Shown here piece by piece: positions 33,758-46,600 of a stretch of 64,000 nucleotides of DNA. The DNA comes from Dirofilaria immitis (lineage: Eukaryota > Nematoda > Chromadorea > Rhabditida > Onchocercidae): contig JAKNDB010000087.1 of the NCBI GenBank assembly GCA_024305405.1, positions 5,830,501-5,894,500 on the forward strand, in the 5' to 3' direction. The position numbers were made by a program, and so were the translations under genes. How positions within the stretch are numbered: position 1 is the first letter of the stretch; the number at the start of each line of letters is the position of its first letter. The notes under the pieces were generated by a model that was not told the origin of the DNA, searched no databases, and worked only from the letters and a program-made list of their open reading frames with translations.

Positions 33758-34805
33758 TTATTCATAGACAACTTTTTCACTGCTTTTGTTTCCTGCTGTC
33801 CATTCATACTGCTTTTCAAGTTTCAAAGTGGTATTAGAAAATGGCGATTCCATAATTACATCTGATTGCTTTGAAAGTATTGTATGGGCACGCGCGACTC
33901 CACTTCTTCTTAAAGAACTCGGTAATCTGAAAGGATTTTTAGATTCGGTACTTGAACTGACATAAGAATTTAAAAGAGGAAAATATGTTAGTATATATGT
34001 AAAGCGCAACTAAGATACTCTTGCGATTCTGGCATTTAATACATCGTAAACGCTTATTTTTAATTTCCGTTGCACAGCTCAATTAACTATTCAGACACAA
34101 TTTCAAATAATTTCCTGATTATGCGTCAAAATGTTTTTTCTCCTCAAATTTTCCACAAAAGCTTTATATACCTTCCAGTATAGAGAGTCTTCAAAACAGC
34201 TGTCCTGAACCGATTTCCTCGATTATTTAGTTGTCCTCTTCGAACTAAAAGATGATAAATGATGGAAGAAACCATTTAAAATTTGATAAAAGTTGGTTGC
34301 ATACTGAGATAAATATTAATTCCAGCTCATGAGGACCTATAATAATTTTTTTAATCTTTGTTCCAGTGCCTTGTATAAAACTAATTTTTTGATAAGCATC
34401 TTTTTAAGATTGAAAAGATTTTTTTGTACTGAAGTATCGCAATAAGCGCACTTACAACTTCGATGACATTGCACACAAAATATGCGAAGCGGCGCACTTG
34501 ACTGAACATTATTCCTCAAATAACGAAATTAAAAGAGAAGGCATTGCGAAAAAAATAATCAATCGATTCTCAACAATTAACACATTTATTTAATTGAATT
34601 TGATAGGATAATATTAAATATATTAAATTTCTTGGAATTTTCTATTAATTTCATGTTTTCATGATTCATCATTCTACGCAGACATTAAGAATCATTCATT
34701 TTTAAGACATCATTCCGATTCCTTTCATTTATTACTGTTTTCCAAATTTTCCTCTACTTTAGAGTCCTTGTCAAAAGTGGACATTGAGCGATGAGCCAAA
34801 TGCAT
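33758..34805 (-). CDS. unfamiliar 121-residue protein, four exons
   Basis: Exons in transcript order: 34758-34805, 34456-34501, 34172-34244, 33758-33956. All donors and acceptors are canonical (including GTAAGT, TTCAG and TTTTAG), every junction keeps phase and the sum is 366 nt. That regularity is the main evidence for a real gene. It starts MHLAHRSMSTFDKDSK; the second exon gives SSAPLRIFCVQCHRS with a single CxxC; the third is basic (RRGQLNNRGNRFRTAV); the last is Ser-rich (NPFRLPSSLRRSGVARAHT) and ends SSEKVVYE. No signal peptide or membrane segment and no recognised family. An ATTCTCAG acceptor about 26 nt upstream of the ATG could be a trans-splice site. It lies 410 bp downstream of the PAN-domain gene on the same strand, so the two could share a polycistronic transcript; that is conjecture. 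Confidence 0.65.
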
Positions 34806-35214
34806 TGTTCTTATTATACAACTCTTTTACCTGAGAATGTATTTCTATGATTTCATATTGTCAAGAAGTTCGATAATAACAATATGTGGAATTAAAGGTA
34901 CGAAAAGTGAAGTGTACAGACTACTTAGAGGGCCAGGAAATTTATATAGTATAAAATTTTGTTTAGAAAAATTGCTCCTAAAATGCATAGTTACAGTGAG
35001 TATTAAATGACACTTGAGTAATGCTGACAATTCTAACTTAACAATTTATCTTATTAATATGCAAAATGCTGTAAAGAAGTCATGGATAAAGCGAAATTAT
35101 GATATCTTTTTGAAATGAATTTTTTAAAATTACAGTTCATAATTGGAAAAAATTATTTGAAAAAATTTGCTCAGCAAATTCGAGGTATATAATTTAATTA
35201 AATGTGATAATCCG
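34806..35214. other. gap between the 121-residue gene and the PAN gene
   Basis: It holds a putative trans-splice acceptor (ATTCTCAG on minus, near 34832-34839) and an open frame at 34845-35030 (minus) without recognisable features. Probably the 3' UTR of the PAN-domain gene plus intergenic spacer. Confidence 0.4.
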
Positions 35215-38200
35215 TCAGAAAACAGACTTGTAATGTGTGGCTGGCCAAGGAGGACATTGTCCTTTACGTACTGAGAATGCTGTTGATGGGTTGAACTGAC
35301 AGTGTCCCGTATCAGGATTGTAATGTGCTATCTAAAATTTTATTTAAAATTTTCTTCAAATTTCAACTTCAACTTCGGAAACTATTGGAACTCACGGCGC
35401 AATTAAATTCATGACAAGTTCTTGCACACTGATCGGTTGATACAGTAATAGCGAAATGTGTAAAAGAATGCTTTTGTGAGCTTGAAATGGCTGTAGATAT
35501 GTAGAAAATGGATGCACGACATACTGAAATTCATCCAGAAATTATCATATTGCTGCAGCTATCAGCTGAAGTCATTTCAGATTTTCAAAACATGGAAAAT
35601 GATTGAGATGTTCCATAGTACTTGGGTAGAGCTTTGATGCTTTACTTCAGCAATTCATTTCTTGTAACTCAGATTTAGCATGATAATGATACAGTTAATA
35701 ACAAATAAACAAATGAATTATGAGAAACAGCAAAAAAGACCTCCTGTCCTCAATGAATCGGATGTTGAATGCGACGGTGGCGGAAGGTCGATTTGTGGAT
35801 GTAATAATTGAGAATGTGGCGTGATTGTCTGTATAGAAGATATTGTTTGTGTGGGACGTGGTGGAATTGTTGCTCGTGTTGATGAAATCAAGCTGATTCG
35901 ATGTTGCTTCAACTTAATCTAATTTTATTGCAGTAGCTATAGATCTTAGCCAAAATGTTAAGTCATTCATTTATGTTATTTCCTAATGGTCTATATATTT
36001 TGGTTTTCTTTTAAAATTTTAAAGTCTATCATTTTCAGGACAAAATGATTGTATTTGGTAACCATTCTCGAAAACAAATTGTACAGCCTTTAAAATAAAG
36101 TAATAAACTGAAGCTAAAATTCGGTAAGCGTAGAATAATTAGGTGCAAATGTGATGAAAGTGATAAGAAATGAATAAGGTTCATTACGATCTACTGTTAA
36201 TGAGTCAGATATGTTATTATTCAACTATATTAACTCTAACATCAATAAGCCTCATATAACTTTCCTACAATTAAAGGAAGAAAATTCAAGCTACTCATTG
36301 CATCATCGATATTCCTCAACCAAATTGTGTATCGTAGTTATGAAGAATAAAATCTGTCATATAAAACTTCGCCACATAAAAAATCTTTATCCAAATTTCC
36401 AATTCCCAATATCACAAGATAGACCTTTTCAGTTTTGATACTCATCGCTCGAAGATGTAGAAAATATTAGTATTGAAAATTAGCTGCCGGATGATTGGGA
36501 AAATACAAAGATAGAAAGAAAAACATTACGAGATAGTTAAATGATCGAAAAACATATCCAGTCTTTCAAAGATCGAAACTATATGTAAAATACTTTCAGG
36601 AAATATATATATCATCAGCAAAGTAGCTATAAGATAATCGAAAACAAATATAACTTTTATTACACACTGAAAAAAAAGACGCTTACTTGCGGATGCTCCA
36701 TAGACTGAGGCAATTGAGACAATAACAAGGGTGTTTGTAGATCCATTTCAGATCTAAATTATTTTAATATAGATAGAGTATGTAGAAAATTTATTAAAAG
36801 AAATTTTATTAAAAACTTTCAATTTTAGTGAAATTAAAGCTCTTGTAATAGTTTTACTTATGATCGACAATTCTTGGTGGAAAAAATGATGGAAATTCCC
36901 GTTGTGGGAGCGGTTGTATTGTTGATAGTCGAACTGGCGACGACTAAAATTCGTATGATTACTATAAAAATAAATGAAAACAATTTTCAGTCTGTCCACA
37001 AGTCACAAAATTGTTTGAGTTCAATTCTTGAAGTTTTTTAATTTTAAAATTTTATGAGTTCAGAAACATACCTGAGAAGACAATGGTAGTCGCCTGAAAT
37101 AAAAACATTGAAAAAATTTTTTGTACGAAAAATTTTTTATACGAAGAAGGAAATTAGATTAAAGTTTTGGTAATTTTAATTGCTACAATTTGAAATTATT
37201 TCATCGCATGAATTGTGCGACTACACAATTGCAAGGCAAGTTCCGCAAAAATGAAATATCTCAATAATGAAAAACAAAAATTTTTGGAAAAAATTATGAA
37301 GGATTCAGTCTGAAATAATTGGAAATTCAGCTTAGTATTCTGAAAATGCTTTAAATTGAGTCATAAAAAGACGAGTTATCATCGAATTACCAAACTCGCA
37401 GTATCGAAGTCCAAAATTAGAAACAATTCTACGCCTTTATAACTAGCATGATCTCGTTGACGTACATAGCCAAATGAACAGGTGCTGAAGTTCGGCCAGT
37501 AGATTTTGCCGGTGGAATCCGTGCAAGCGTCGTAAATGACAATGGAGAACTGATGCTACCTGATTTAATTCTTCCTACTTTTTTGTAGTTACTTTTGTTC
37601 CAGTCTGTTCTTCCTTTTCATCCCGATACGGTTTTGGTATAAACAATGGATCCTCTGAAGATCAAATCCAGAATGAATATTCTTTTCACAATCTTTTATA
37701 TTTCAAAAATTTTCACTAAAATGTTTTTAAATCTTGAAGAAATTTCCTAAATACTTTCCTAGTTAAAAAGTGGAAGTGATTTATTTGAACTGGTCAAATT
37801 CCACGTTGACGTATTGATGAGAGAATTATAAATGAGAAATGTTGTACTTTAATACCGGTCGATCTCTTACCTCCTCGTAAATCCACAAATTTATCATCAT
37901 ATGCATCGATGTCGTTCTTCTGTGTGATCTCTCCTGTAAATGGTGATTGTTTTTAGATTTTGAGCATTAAACTTCTGCTTGTTTGTTTAACAAAACTCAT
38001 AAAAACTATGATAAGAATGGAAAAAGAGAGCGGAAAAAGACAGTAAGAACTAATTAACTTGTTACTTTCCCATGGACTCCATAAAAATTAATTAGTAATT
38101 AATTATTCTTATTAAAAAAATCCTGATTTAAATGACTAATGTTATAAATGTAAGGGAAAATCAATTCTCAAAGTTGTTATTGCTCTTAATGCTGGAAATC

Positions 38201-39443
38201 GGTGCTTTTAAAAACAAATCAATTAATTTGTAATAAATTTAATGCACAACACATAAGCGAACCAAATTTGATAATGTTTTCTTATAACTGTAAAAACTGA
38301 CCAACTAACCCACTGATATCATCTACTTCGTCGAAAACCGCTCGTTGGAGACCATTTCGTGGCGGCTCTAGCGCTGAAAATCAGTTATGATTAAAGATTT
38401 TCAAATAATTTCCATTTCAATTTTGTAGAAAACATTTTGAAATGGTAAAATATTACATCGAATGCATGAAAGTAATGATTTATTAACTTAGATAAGAAAT
38501 GGATGGAATTCTTTTTAGTTTTTTAAATTGCTTTTAAACATTTGATTTCGAATATAGAAGTTTTGTTGTAAATTGATTCCTTTGGTATAAGAGAATTTAG
38601 GCATATTCTTAATGCTTTTATTTTTATATCCGTACTATGTAAGAAAAATATAGCACTTGCTTTCCTTATTTCTGAAAAAATGAATAAATCTTTCAGTCTT
38701 TTATAAATGCTAATTTTTAAATCAAAATTATCAAATCAAATAAAGAAATGAAATGGAAAATGTCGGAATCTAAGTTTAATGTTATTACTGAAGATTAGCG
38801 CAGATCAATAACTGTTAATTTTCAAGAATTGTTTCAAAAATGAAAGATGTTGTTGTGTATCAAAAATAGGAATTTCTCGTTATATATATAACATCACTGT
38901 TTTAAAAGATTTGCATAGAAGACTTTGAAGAGGAGGTGTGGAAAAAGAATGTCCCTATTCTTCAGTGTAAATTTATGTTCATTTAATTTTCATTTAATTC
39001 ATTATTTCTTGGTATGACAATGATGGATGTTTTGTACAATAAAGTATCAAAAACGATTGGTTTTAGAACATCGTAGAACATCGCAGTAAAAAATTTTAGA
39101 TTTAAATGAACATTTTCAGGAAAAAATTTTCATTACTTCAAAGTTCATTATTTCTTACTTGAAAAAATATAACGTTTTTTTATAAAGCTTACAAAGTTCA
39201 CTTACTTATAACCTTTGCTTATCAAAATCGATTTCGTTTCCAGTAAGGCTGTAATGACACATTGTAATTTTCTAGTAGCAATTCCATAAATTCTTTCCCT
39301 TTTCAACATTGTTGAATTTCTGAACCCCTCCTTTTTCTTTCCTCCTTCTTGCCATTATAATAAAATATAAACTTACGGATTTTGGGAATCCAAATAACTG
39401 AGAAATAGAAAAAGAAAATAGCACGAAAATAATATTGTTCCAT
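35215..39443 (-). CDS. secreted protein with C-terminal PAN/apple-like domain
   Basis: Exons in transcript order: 39377-39443, 38314-38373, 37871-37933, 37466-37654 (preferred), 37072-37093 (22-nt micro-exon), 36858-36943, 36687-36753, 35741-35918, 35396-35523, 35215-35331. Seen: N-terminal MEQYYFRAIFFFYFSVIWI is a clear signal peptide; an acidic/polar segment follows (QKNDIDAYDDKFVDLRGEDP); the middle is Pro/Ser/Thr/Gln-rich (for example PPRPTQTISSIQTITPHS). The last about 80 residues carry six cysteines in PAN-like spacing: CRAS, STDQCARTCHEFNCA, GHCQF, KGQCPPWP. Known: PAN/apple domains mediate protein or glycan binding in extracellular proteins. Exon 4 needs one base added to the T6 run at 37579-37584 (plus-strand view); then all phases close at 325 residues. 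An alternative without correction uses a 43-nt intron (37550-37592), reads 37391-37549 in another frame, skips the micro-exon and also closes (328 residues). The corrected model gives Pro/Ser/Thr-rich sequence matching its neighbours and uses the micro-exon's canonical sites, so I prefer it. Confidence 0.8.
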
Positions 39444-39453
39444 TCTGGAAAAG
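39444..39453 (-). promoter_or_regulatory. probable spliced-leader trans-splice acceptor
   Basis: On the minus strand CTTTTCCAG is followed by a single A and then the ATG of the PAN-domain gene. A strong 3' splice site one base before a signal-peptide start, with no sensible upstream exon, is the usual appearance of SL1 trans-splicing in nematodes. Inference from position only. Confidence 0.6.
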
Positions 39454-42019
39454 CGATGAAGTCTTGATTATTTTATTTTAATTTATATAAATTGCGACAT
39501 GATTAGTAAGTAACATTTCTTTCCAACATTGCATAATGATATGTCATCAGTCGAGCAACTAAATTCTCAGAAGTTTTTCCTTCATTTGTAACAAATGTAT
39601 AAAATGTAATTAGATTAATTATATTAATTCTTCTATATTTGCGCACCATTCCTAACGTATGTTAAATGACAGACATTTTGGAATTTTATATTTTAAAATA
39701 TCTAATACGAAGTTAATTGACCTCGTCTATTTTATTCATCGTACACAACAATTGGCGTTTTTTCGAAAATTGTTTTTACAAAACAACTAATCAAAAATTT
39801 GAGACTCATTTATTTAGAACAGTTATTTTACACAGTAAATTATTCAGATAATTTATTAACAATATTCTAATTCGGAATTGATTTCCATGTTCATTTTTGT
39901 ATTTCATTAAAATCGATAACAACATAGATAATTTTTTGAAAAGGACCAAAAGTAAAAGTAACTTGTATCAATAATTGAGGAATTTATATTATTAAATATC
40001 ATGCCTAAAAATTTTTGTAAAGTGGCTCATAAAAAGTATAGCTTTTTGGCTTGCAGACGAAATGAAAGTTAATAAAAATAATGGGTAACCAAAAAGAAAA
40101 ACGATAAATTAAAGATTAAACCCATTTAAGAAAATTACTTTAAATTCGCTTTAGAATTTAATCATTCGACTTCAATTATACCGTGTCTCTGTTCCAGTTT
40201 TTAAAGCCTGTTTAAAATAAAATCCAACCTTCCCTGCTCCTAATACAATGCACATACTTCTTAATAGCCGATGGCGAAACGAAACAGTTCTGCAGATTAC
40301 ATGATCAGTTTTTCTCAAAAGATAAATGTTTTATCCATTGCGAATAACAGTGATAACAAATATATGAGACATCTATGATATATTCATTTTATCATCATAA
40401 TTTTTTCAAAAATTCGACAAAATCTTCATTATATCATTTACATGATCGGTCAAAATCTTGATAAGTAATAGTAGTAATTATTTAGTTACAATTGTATTTT
40501 TAAAGAAAACGAAAAACATTTAAATAACATTGAGAATTGAAGATGCAAAAGTGAATAAATTACAACTGAGAGAAAGCTTTATAAGACGGGGCAAAGTGGT
40601 CTATCTGTAATTTCCTCAAAAACCTGTATGGTAGTCATAAAAGTATCTGTTGTAGTTATAACTACAAATATACTTCAATTTCTACAACTGTCCTTTAACA
40701 AGCTGATGTAATCGGCTATATTTCAAAGCGTTTTTAATAACATTTTTGATGATTCAGAGACATTCCAGTTACCAACTTCTAAACAAAGCGAGGAACAAAC
40801 GGAAGAGTGGGCATAACGCGATCATAGTGAAAACTGAAAGAGCCAGGTCAATACAATATTTTTCGGGAATATTTGAATGTCCACGTATGTATTTGAATAT
40901 TCACCTGTTTAGTTCCAGAAGCCTCTATCGACTGCTTTTAATTTAATGAATGCAATGAGTTAAAGAATTAAAAAATATTCCGATAATCGAATCAAAAGAA
41001 ATACCGTACAAAATAAAATGAAAAAAATTCTAGATCATGCTTTTAATATGTATTCATACGTTATGAATAAAAATATCATTTTGTTGAAAATCTTTTATTG
41101 ATAAACGCAGAAAATATAAATATAAACAATTCTAACTAAACATAAACACTGAAAGAATTTCTGTTTGTTGAAATATTTTTTACTGAGATATTTGATTTCA
41201 GGAAATTTATGAAAAAAAAGTAACATTGAGAAAGAATTTGAACGAAAAAACGGACGTCATCATCTAAACAAGGAGTAAAGAAATGAAAGAGACAAAGAAG
41301 GACGTCGATTGTCGGGTTAGGTCAGATCACCTACAAGTTGTATTAAGGAAAGAACATGTTAGAACATATGCCACATTTGAAAAACGATGACAAAAATTTT
41401 GTGACATTTCGAAGTGAAATACATTATGTGGAGAAATTGTGCATAATCGTAACCGCACAAACTTTTCATTCTACTGAATAATTTTCCTATTCCTTTTTTT
41501 CAAATATTTCAACAATCAAAATGTTCCATCTGCCGCGAATTTCAATATCGCGAAGCATCAAATAAATAATAAAATAAAATTTAACATAGAAATAATTATA
41601 AAATGTTTTGATGACTCATTAGCTATTTATCGCACTAATCTACATATTTGTCAGAATAATTGTAATTTCCGGTCTTTGTCTCATTTTCTATCTTGAAGCA
41701 ATATTTACATTTTCCCACGTTACATTTTCCCATGCTATCATACTCATTTCCTGTCTTAGAATTCCAATTCATTTTTCCCAACCATCCAATTGCGTAAGGT
41801 GAAAAACTTAACAAACCTTTCTACAGGCCCATACTGTTTAAAACCCTCTAATTTAACAGTCTAATCAGTTCCAAATTATCCAAGCTAACTCATCTCAATC
41901 CTTCAATTCTTCGATTTTATTTTAAATCATTAATATCGTTATTGTTGGTTCCTGCGTTACCAATTTTATAAACGTCTTCCTATTCCTGTTCTGCACAAGG
42001 AATAAACCTTATTACAAAT
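39454..42019. other. intergenic region
   Basis: AT-rich. The open frame at 40746-40946 (+) has no supporting motif. Nothing else recognised. Confidence 0.4.
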
Positions 42020-43640
42020 CTGTTATGACATCGACTCAACCAATTCAACAGTTATTGCAACAATTTTATGATGCCACGAGCCGGGAACGATGTCAATCAA
42101 TATTATAGCCAGTATTCAACCAGCAAAACCAGGTTAGTCTTCCTTTTTCAAGAAATAAATTTTATAGAGCTTAACCCTCCGGATTCAAACATGCCAAATA
42201 GAACAACAGAGCCACGAGGAAAAGAATACTCGAAGATAAAATCCAAAGAATTCAATTGTGTGTGGATTCACTGGAAAAGGCAAACGACAAATGGATCAGC
42301 TACACTCAAACAATTACCGCAACAAAAAGAAGGAAAAAAACTACGAATCTTCCTCAGTTGTCTCTACCTATATTCAACGGTGATCCTAGACAATCGTGAC
42401 AATTTTGGAGCAGCTTTAATGCAGCAGTCCATTCACAAACAATCCCTAAAATTCAAAAATTGAATTACTTATATTCGTGCCTTAAAGGAAACGCGCTACA
42501 GGTAATATCGGGATATGAAATCGCACCAGAAAACTATGAAATCATAAGACGACTGATCAAAGAAAAATATGGCGACTCCTCGATAATATCAACTATATTA
42601 TATAACAAACTCCAATCCATTAAACGAAATGAAAAATGATGGATGGAAACGATCGAGAAAATTGAAAGAGTCCTACGCCAATTAGGGAGAAAGTCTGGAA
42701 CATTCAAGCATGATCGGGATGGACTACTTCAAATTTATCAGTCTTCCAGACATCGAAGAGTTACAATCAGGACACATGTTAGTACAATCAAAGGTTGGTC
42801 CGATGATTATCGGAAATGGTGATATTGACAAACTTTGTAAGAATAATAAGTATCCTTCAAAAAGAGCATGTCCAGTCAATGTGAACATCAATTTCGAATT
42901 AGAAAAATTATGGAAACTTGAAACGATTGGGATTCAAGAATCTCCCAATGCAGATGACGATGACCAAGCTTTGAAACAGTTTAAACAAACTACCATTAAA
43001 CAAGAAGGAAAATGCCAAACATGCTGGCCTTGGAAAGATTCCAAACAAAAATTGAGCGACAGTTACAAACTATGTCTCGGTCGACTTAAAAGTCTAATTA
43101 GAAGACTACAACTCCAATCATTACTCCAGACCTACAATGAAACAATCAAAGAACAACACCAGTCAGGTATAATCGAAGAAGCATCCACAGAAAATGAAGT
43201 TGAGAGATACATTATCTCCTCCTCATGAAATGTTAACTCCTGGGAAAACCACGACCAAACTAAGAATTATTTATGATGCCTCAGCACATCATAAGGGATT
43301 CAAAAGTTTAAATGAAGCCTTGTATCGATGTCCTGTATTGTTACCAGACTTAGTAGGAATATTACTACGGTGTCGAATGATGAATACTGTAATAACGGCT
43401 GACATTGAAAAGGCATTTCTATAGTTGGAACTACGGAAAAACGAACGAAACTGTACAAGATTTTTCTGGCTCAATGATGTAGAGGAAGAAATGATAATAT
43501 AAAATGTTATCGCTTTAAGAGAGTTCCATTTGGAGTTTCACGATATTGAAATTCGCAACACCATCTTTATTTCCTTTCACATCTTTCTAATTATGAAGTC
43601 GTACACGATACTAACAAGTTCTCTTACTTTTTCCCAATGT
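42020..43640 (+). mobile_element. decayed BEL/Pao LTR-retrotransposon (gag and RT remnants)
   Basis: Order on plus: gag-like sequence at about 42310-42700 (contains LPIFNGDP and QKLNYLYSCLKGNALQV), then the segment preceding reverse transcriptase at 42710-43228 (contains LWKLETIGIQE and QTCWPWKDSKQKLSDSYKL), then the start of reverse transcriptase at about 43200-43640 (contains KTTTKLRIIYDASAH and ITADIEKAFL). These strings are typical of the Pao clade common in nematodes. The copy is dead: there are several in-frame stops (for example directly after EKAFL, and after the gag QSIKRNEK), shifts of frame between blocks, and gag joins the pre-RT segment near 42710 without zinc-knuckle or complete protease sequence, implying an internal deletion. 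The catalytic YxDD region, RNase H, integrase and LTRs were not found. An old insertion, not expected to move or make protein. Confidence 0.88.
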
Positions 43641-46600
43641 TATGGATTTATAATCTCCTATTCGTGATGATACCAAATAATAAAAACAAGCAAAAATTTA
43701 AATTTATCATCTTTAATCAAATTAAATGAATTCAAGGACATTAAATTCTTTCCGGGCATTATTTCCATTAAGCAAAATAAAATCTCTCGAATTTCTCTCA
43801 ACATGTAAAAAGATTAGTAATTAACAATTTTCTAGAAAAGGAATTAAATAAAAAGCAAATTTCCATGCTTTTTAAAAATTTTTTAAAATCCCTGTATGGT
43901 GAATCTACTAATATACGGAGATGAAATATTCTCAGTAAGGCAAATGCCAATAAATCTATTTTCATAGTTTCTGCAATCCCTAAAATTCTTCTCAGTTTCT
44001 AAAAAAGAATTAACTAAAATGATAGAGGAATCAACTTTAAAAATTTAACCGATTGGAAGGTATGAACTTCTGAAATTTTTGATCATTTAATTCTTGCAAT
44101 ATTCTACAATTACTTATGAAGATGCAGCATAAAGAGGCATTACTTAAGACTTGGTTAATCGGACAGGAAAGAGATAGACGAAATAGGATGGGACCATATG
44201 ACATAGAAATGAATTATTATAAGAAAATGAAATAATTGGATATAGAGAAAATTGAATTTTATAGTAAATAATGTGCATATTTTACGTTAAAAATCATTCA
44301 GGTTTCGAATGATAGTTCGACTCAGAAACATATATTCAAACAAAATTTCGTAGTGGTCCTTTAAAACCAATGATGCACCAAAGTTCTCAGTATCCAAATA
44401 TCATTTACGCATCATTCTTATCCATACTCTTATCCAAGCTTGATCGTCCTCAAGCTCTCATTTCTTGAACTGTTAAATTAATTTGAGTGAACGAAAGTTT
44501 TAATCAAATTTCGATGCACATTTCGCTCTATCGCTACATACTATTTTTTCTTATCAGATGACTTCCAAACAGCGATGTTTCGAAAAACTTTTAAAAAGCA
44601 AATATTTATTTGTCACGGAGAAATCTTATGAGGTCAAAAGAATTTAAGCCCTCAATGATACTGCTAAAAGAATTTCTCCAAACTGCTTCAATTTAAATTA
44701 AAAAGGACGTAATTTTTTTTCTAGTGTTTAGCTATGTGGAGTGGATTGTGTTAAGAGATAGAAAACTAGGTTAAGAAATTGCAATGCGATTTTGCAAAGT
44801 CTTGACATGTTGAAGAGGAGCACCACTTCTTCAAATTGTTTCAGAATATTATTCTGTTTGGCAACATTGTAAAATTTTTGGCTCATACCAATGAATCCGT
44901 TGTAGCTAAGCGCATATAATATGATTTCATAATTTCATAATGGAAGTGCTGCGAAGATTCATAACAATCGGAAAATAGTGTTTTTCTGTCTGATGAAGTA
45001 AATCTGACAAATTGCTATCATGACCTTCATAAATCAAAAATCAATGATGCATTTCGATAAAATTTAAAAGGAAGTAAACACGAAAAAAAATCCTTTACAA
45101 GAAATAATTCCACATTGATATGACACATATTGACAACCAAAATTTTTGAAGATTAATAATAGATAATTTTATTATTTAAAAATAATATCAACGATGAAAT
45201 GCTTAATATTAGTGTAGTGTTTCCATTAGAAGTTATCGCGCTCTTTCATTATTACGATGTAGAAAAAACCAATGCCATTTTTCATTTAAACTTTTTTATT
45301 TAAATGAATGGATGAAAACTTATTTTTATTACAAATTCAACAAAAGTTTATTTAGAATTTTACTTGTTGAAGCGCTATCAATCATCAAAACTTCTGAGCA
45401 AATTTCTCATGAAATGATTTTACCGAGAAAAACAATTATCAGGAAAGTAAAATATTATTCGACAATAAGAAAGAAGAAACTTGACATTAGAAAATCGTGA
45501 TCTTTAATAATTTTATTTTGTGGCATGTTTTTTAAAAATTTGAAAGAACACGGGAGAAATTAGCAGAGAAACAGACTTATCAATAACGGTTATATTTCGC
45601 TTCTTCTTCATCATAATCCAAATATAGGCTGTACGAAGATTCATCTATATAAAAAAGCGATGCATGAAAAATAGAGAAATGTTTTTGCGTCAAACATCTA
45701 TGCTTTCCGAGCATAGAATTAACAAAAACCTGTAAAAAGTTTGAAAAAGTAGTTTGACTTGTGAAAGCATATCTATCTTATAATGAAAAACGAGCAAGCA
45801 TTTAAAATTGCTGGAAATAGTTATCAGTAAAGAGATAATGGTTCATTTAACTGATAAATATCAATGATAATAGCTGACTACATGTGAAATTTAATAATTT
45901 TTTAAAGAAGTGGTGAAAAAATTTCGGCAAATGAATCAGTCAGTAATTTTAGCGTCAATAAACACTGAAACTTAAACATTGCTTGGTTGTTTTGAAATAA
46001 TTTTGCGAGCATTTAAAGCTGCACAAGATGAAAGATTTGAAACTCAAGACTGAAGAATAACAAATTTACAGGTACAGAAAATAATTTAATAAATAGTAGA
46101 AAGAAAAAGAATGCTTAGTAAGTTTATAACATTTGAAATGCGTTAATGCGCAGAATTGACTTCTCGAGAATAACTAGTAATATTGTTAATCCATAATTTC
46201 AACATGCAGATAATGAAAATAATCTTTAAAATAAATTTAAAATTATGTTTTTGTAAAATGACAACAAATTTATCGTTTGGGATAATCTAATATCCATTAT
46301 TATTTGTGAAATTAGACATAAATGATTTTCATTACGAATGGTGCACTTCTATTAAAATGCAGCATATCTCTTATTTTGCAAAAAAAAAATTATTTTTCTA
46401 GCAATCGCTTAGAAGGCATAAAAAGTGGAAAGGAAACAAAATCTCATCTATCTCTTAAGTGAGTCAAAAGTGCCAACTATTTTATAAAAAAGTTATCATA
46501 TAACTGCTGAAAAACCTATTCAAGCAAATCAAGATCGCAACTAGTTACTTGAAATTTATTTCTAAATTAGTAACAGAATGTTGACTATCGAACTATTAGA

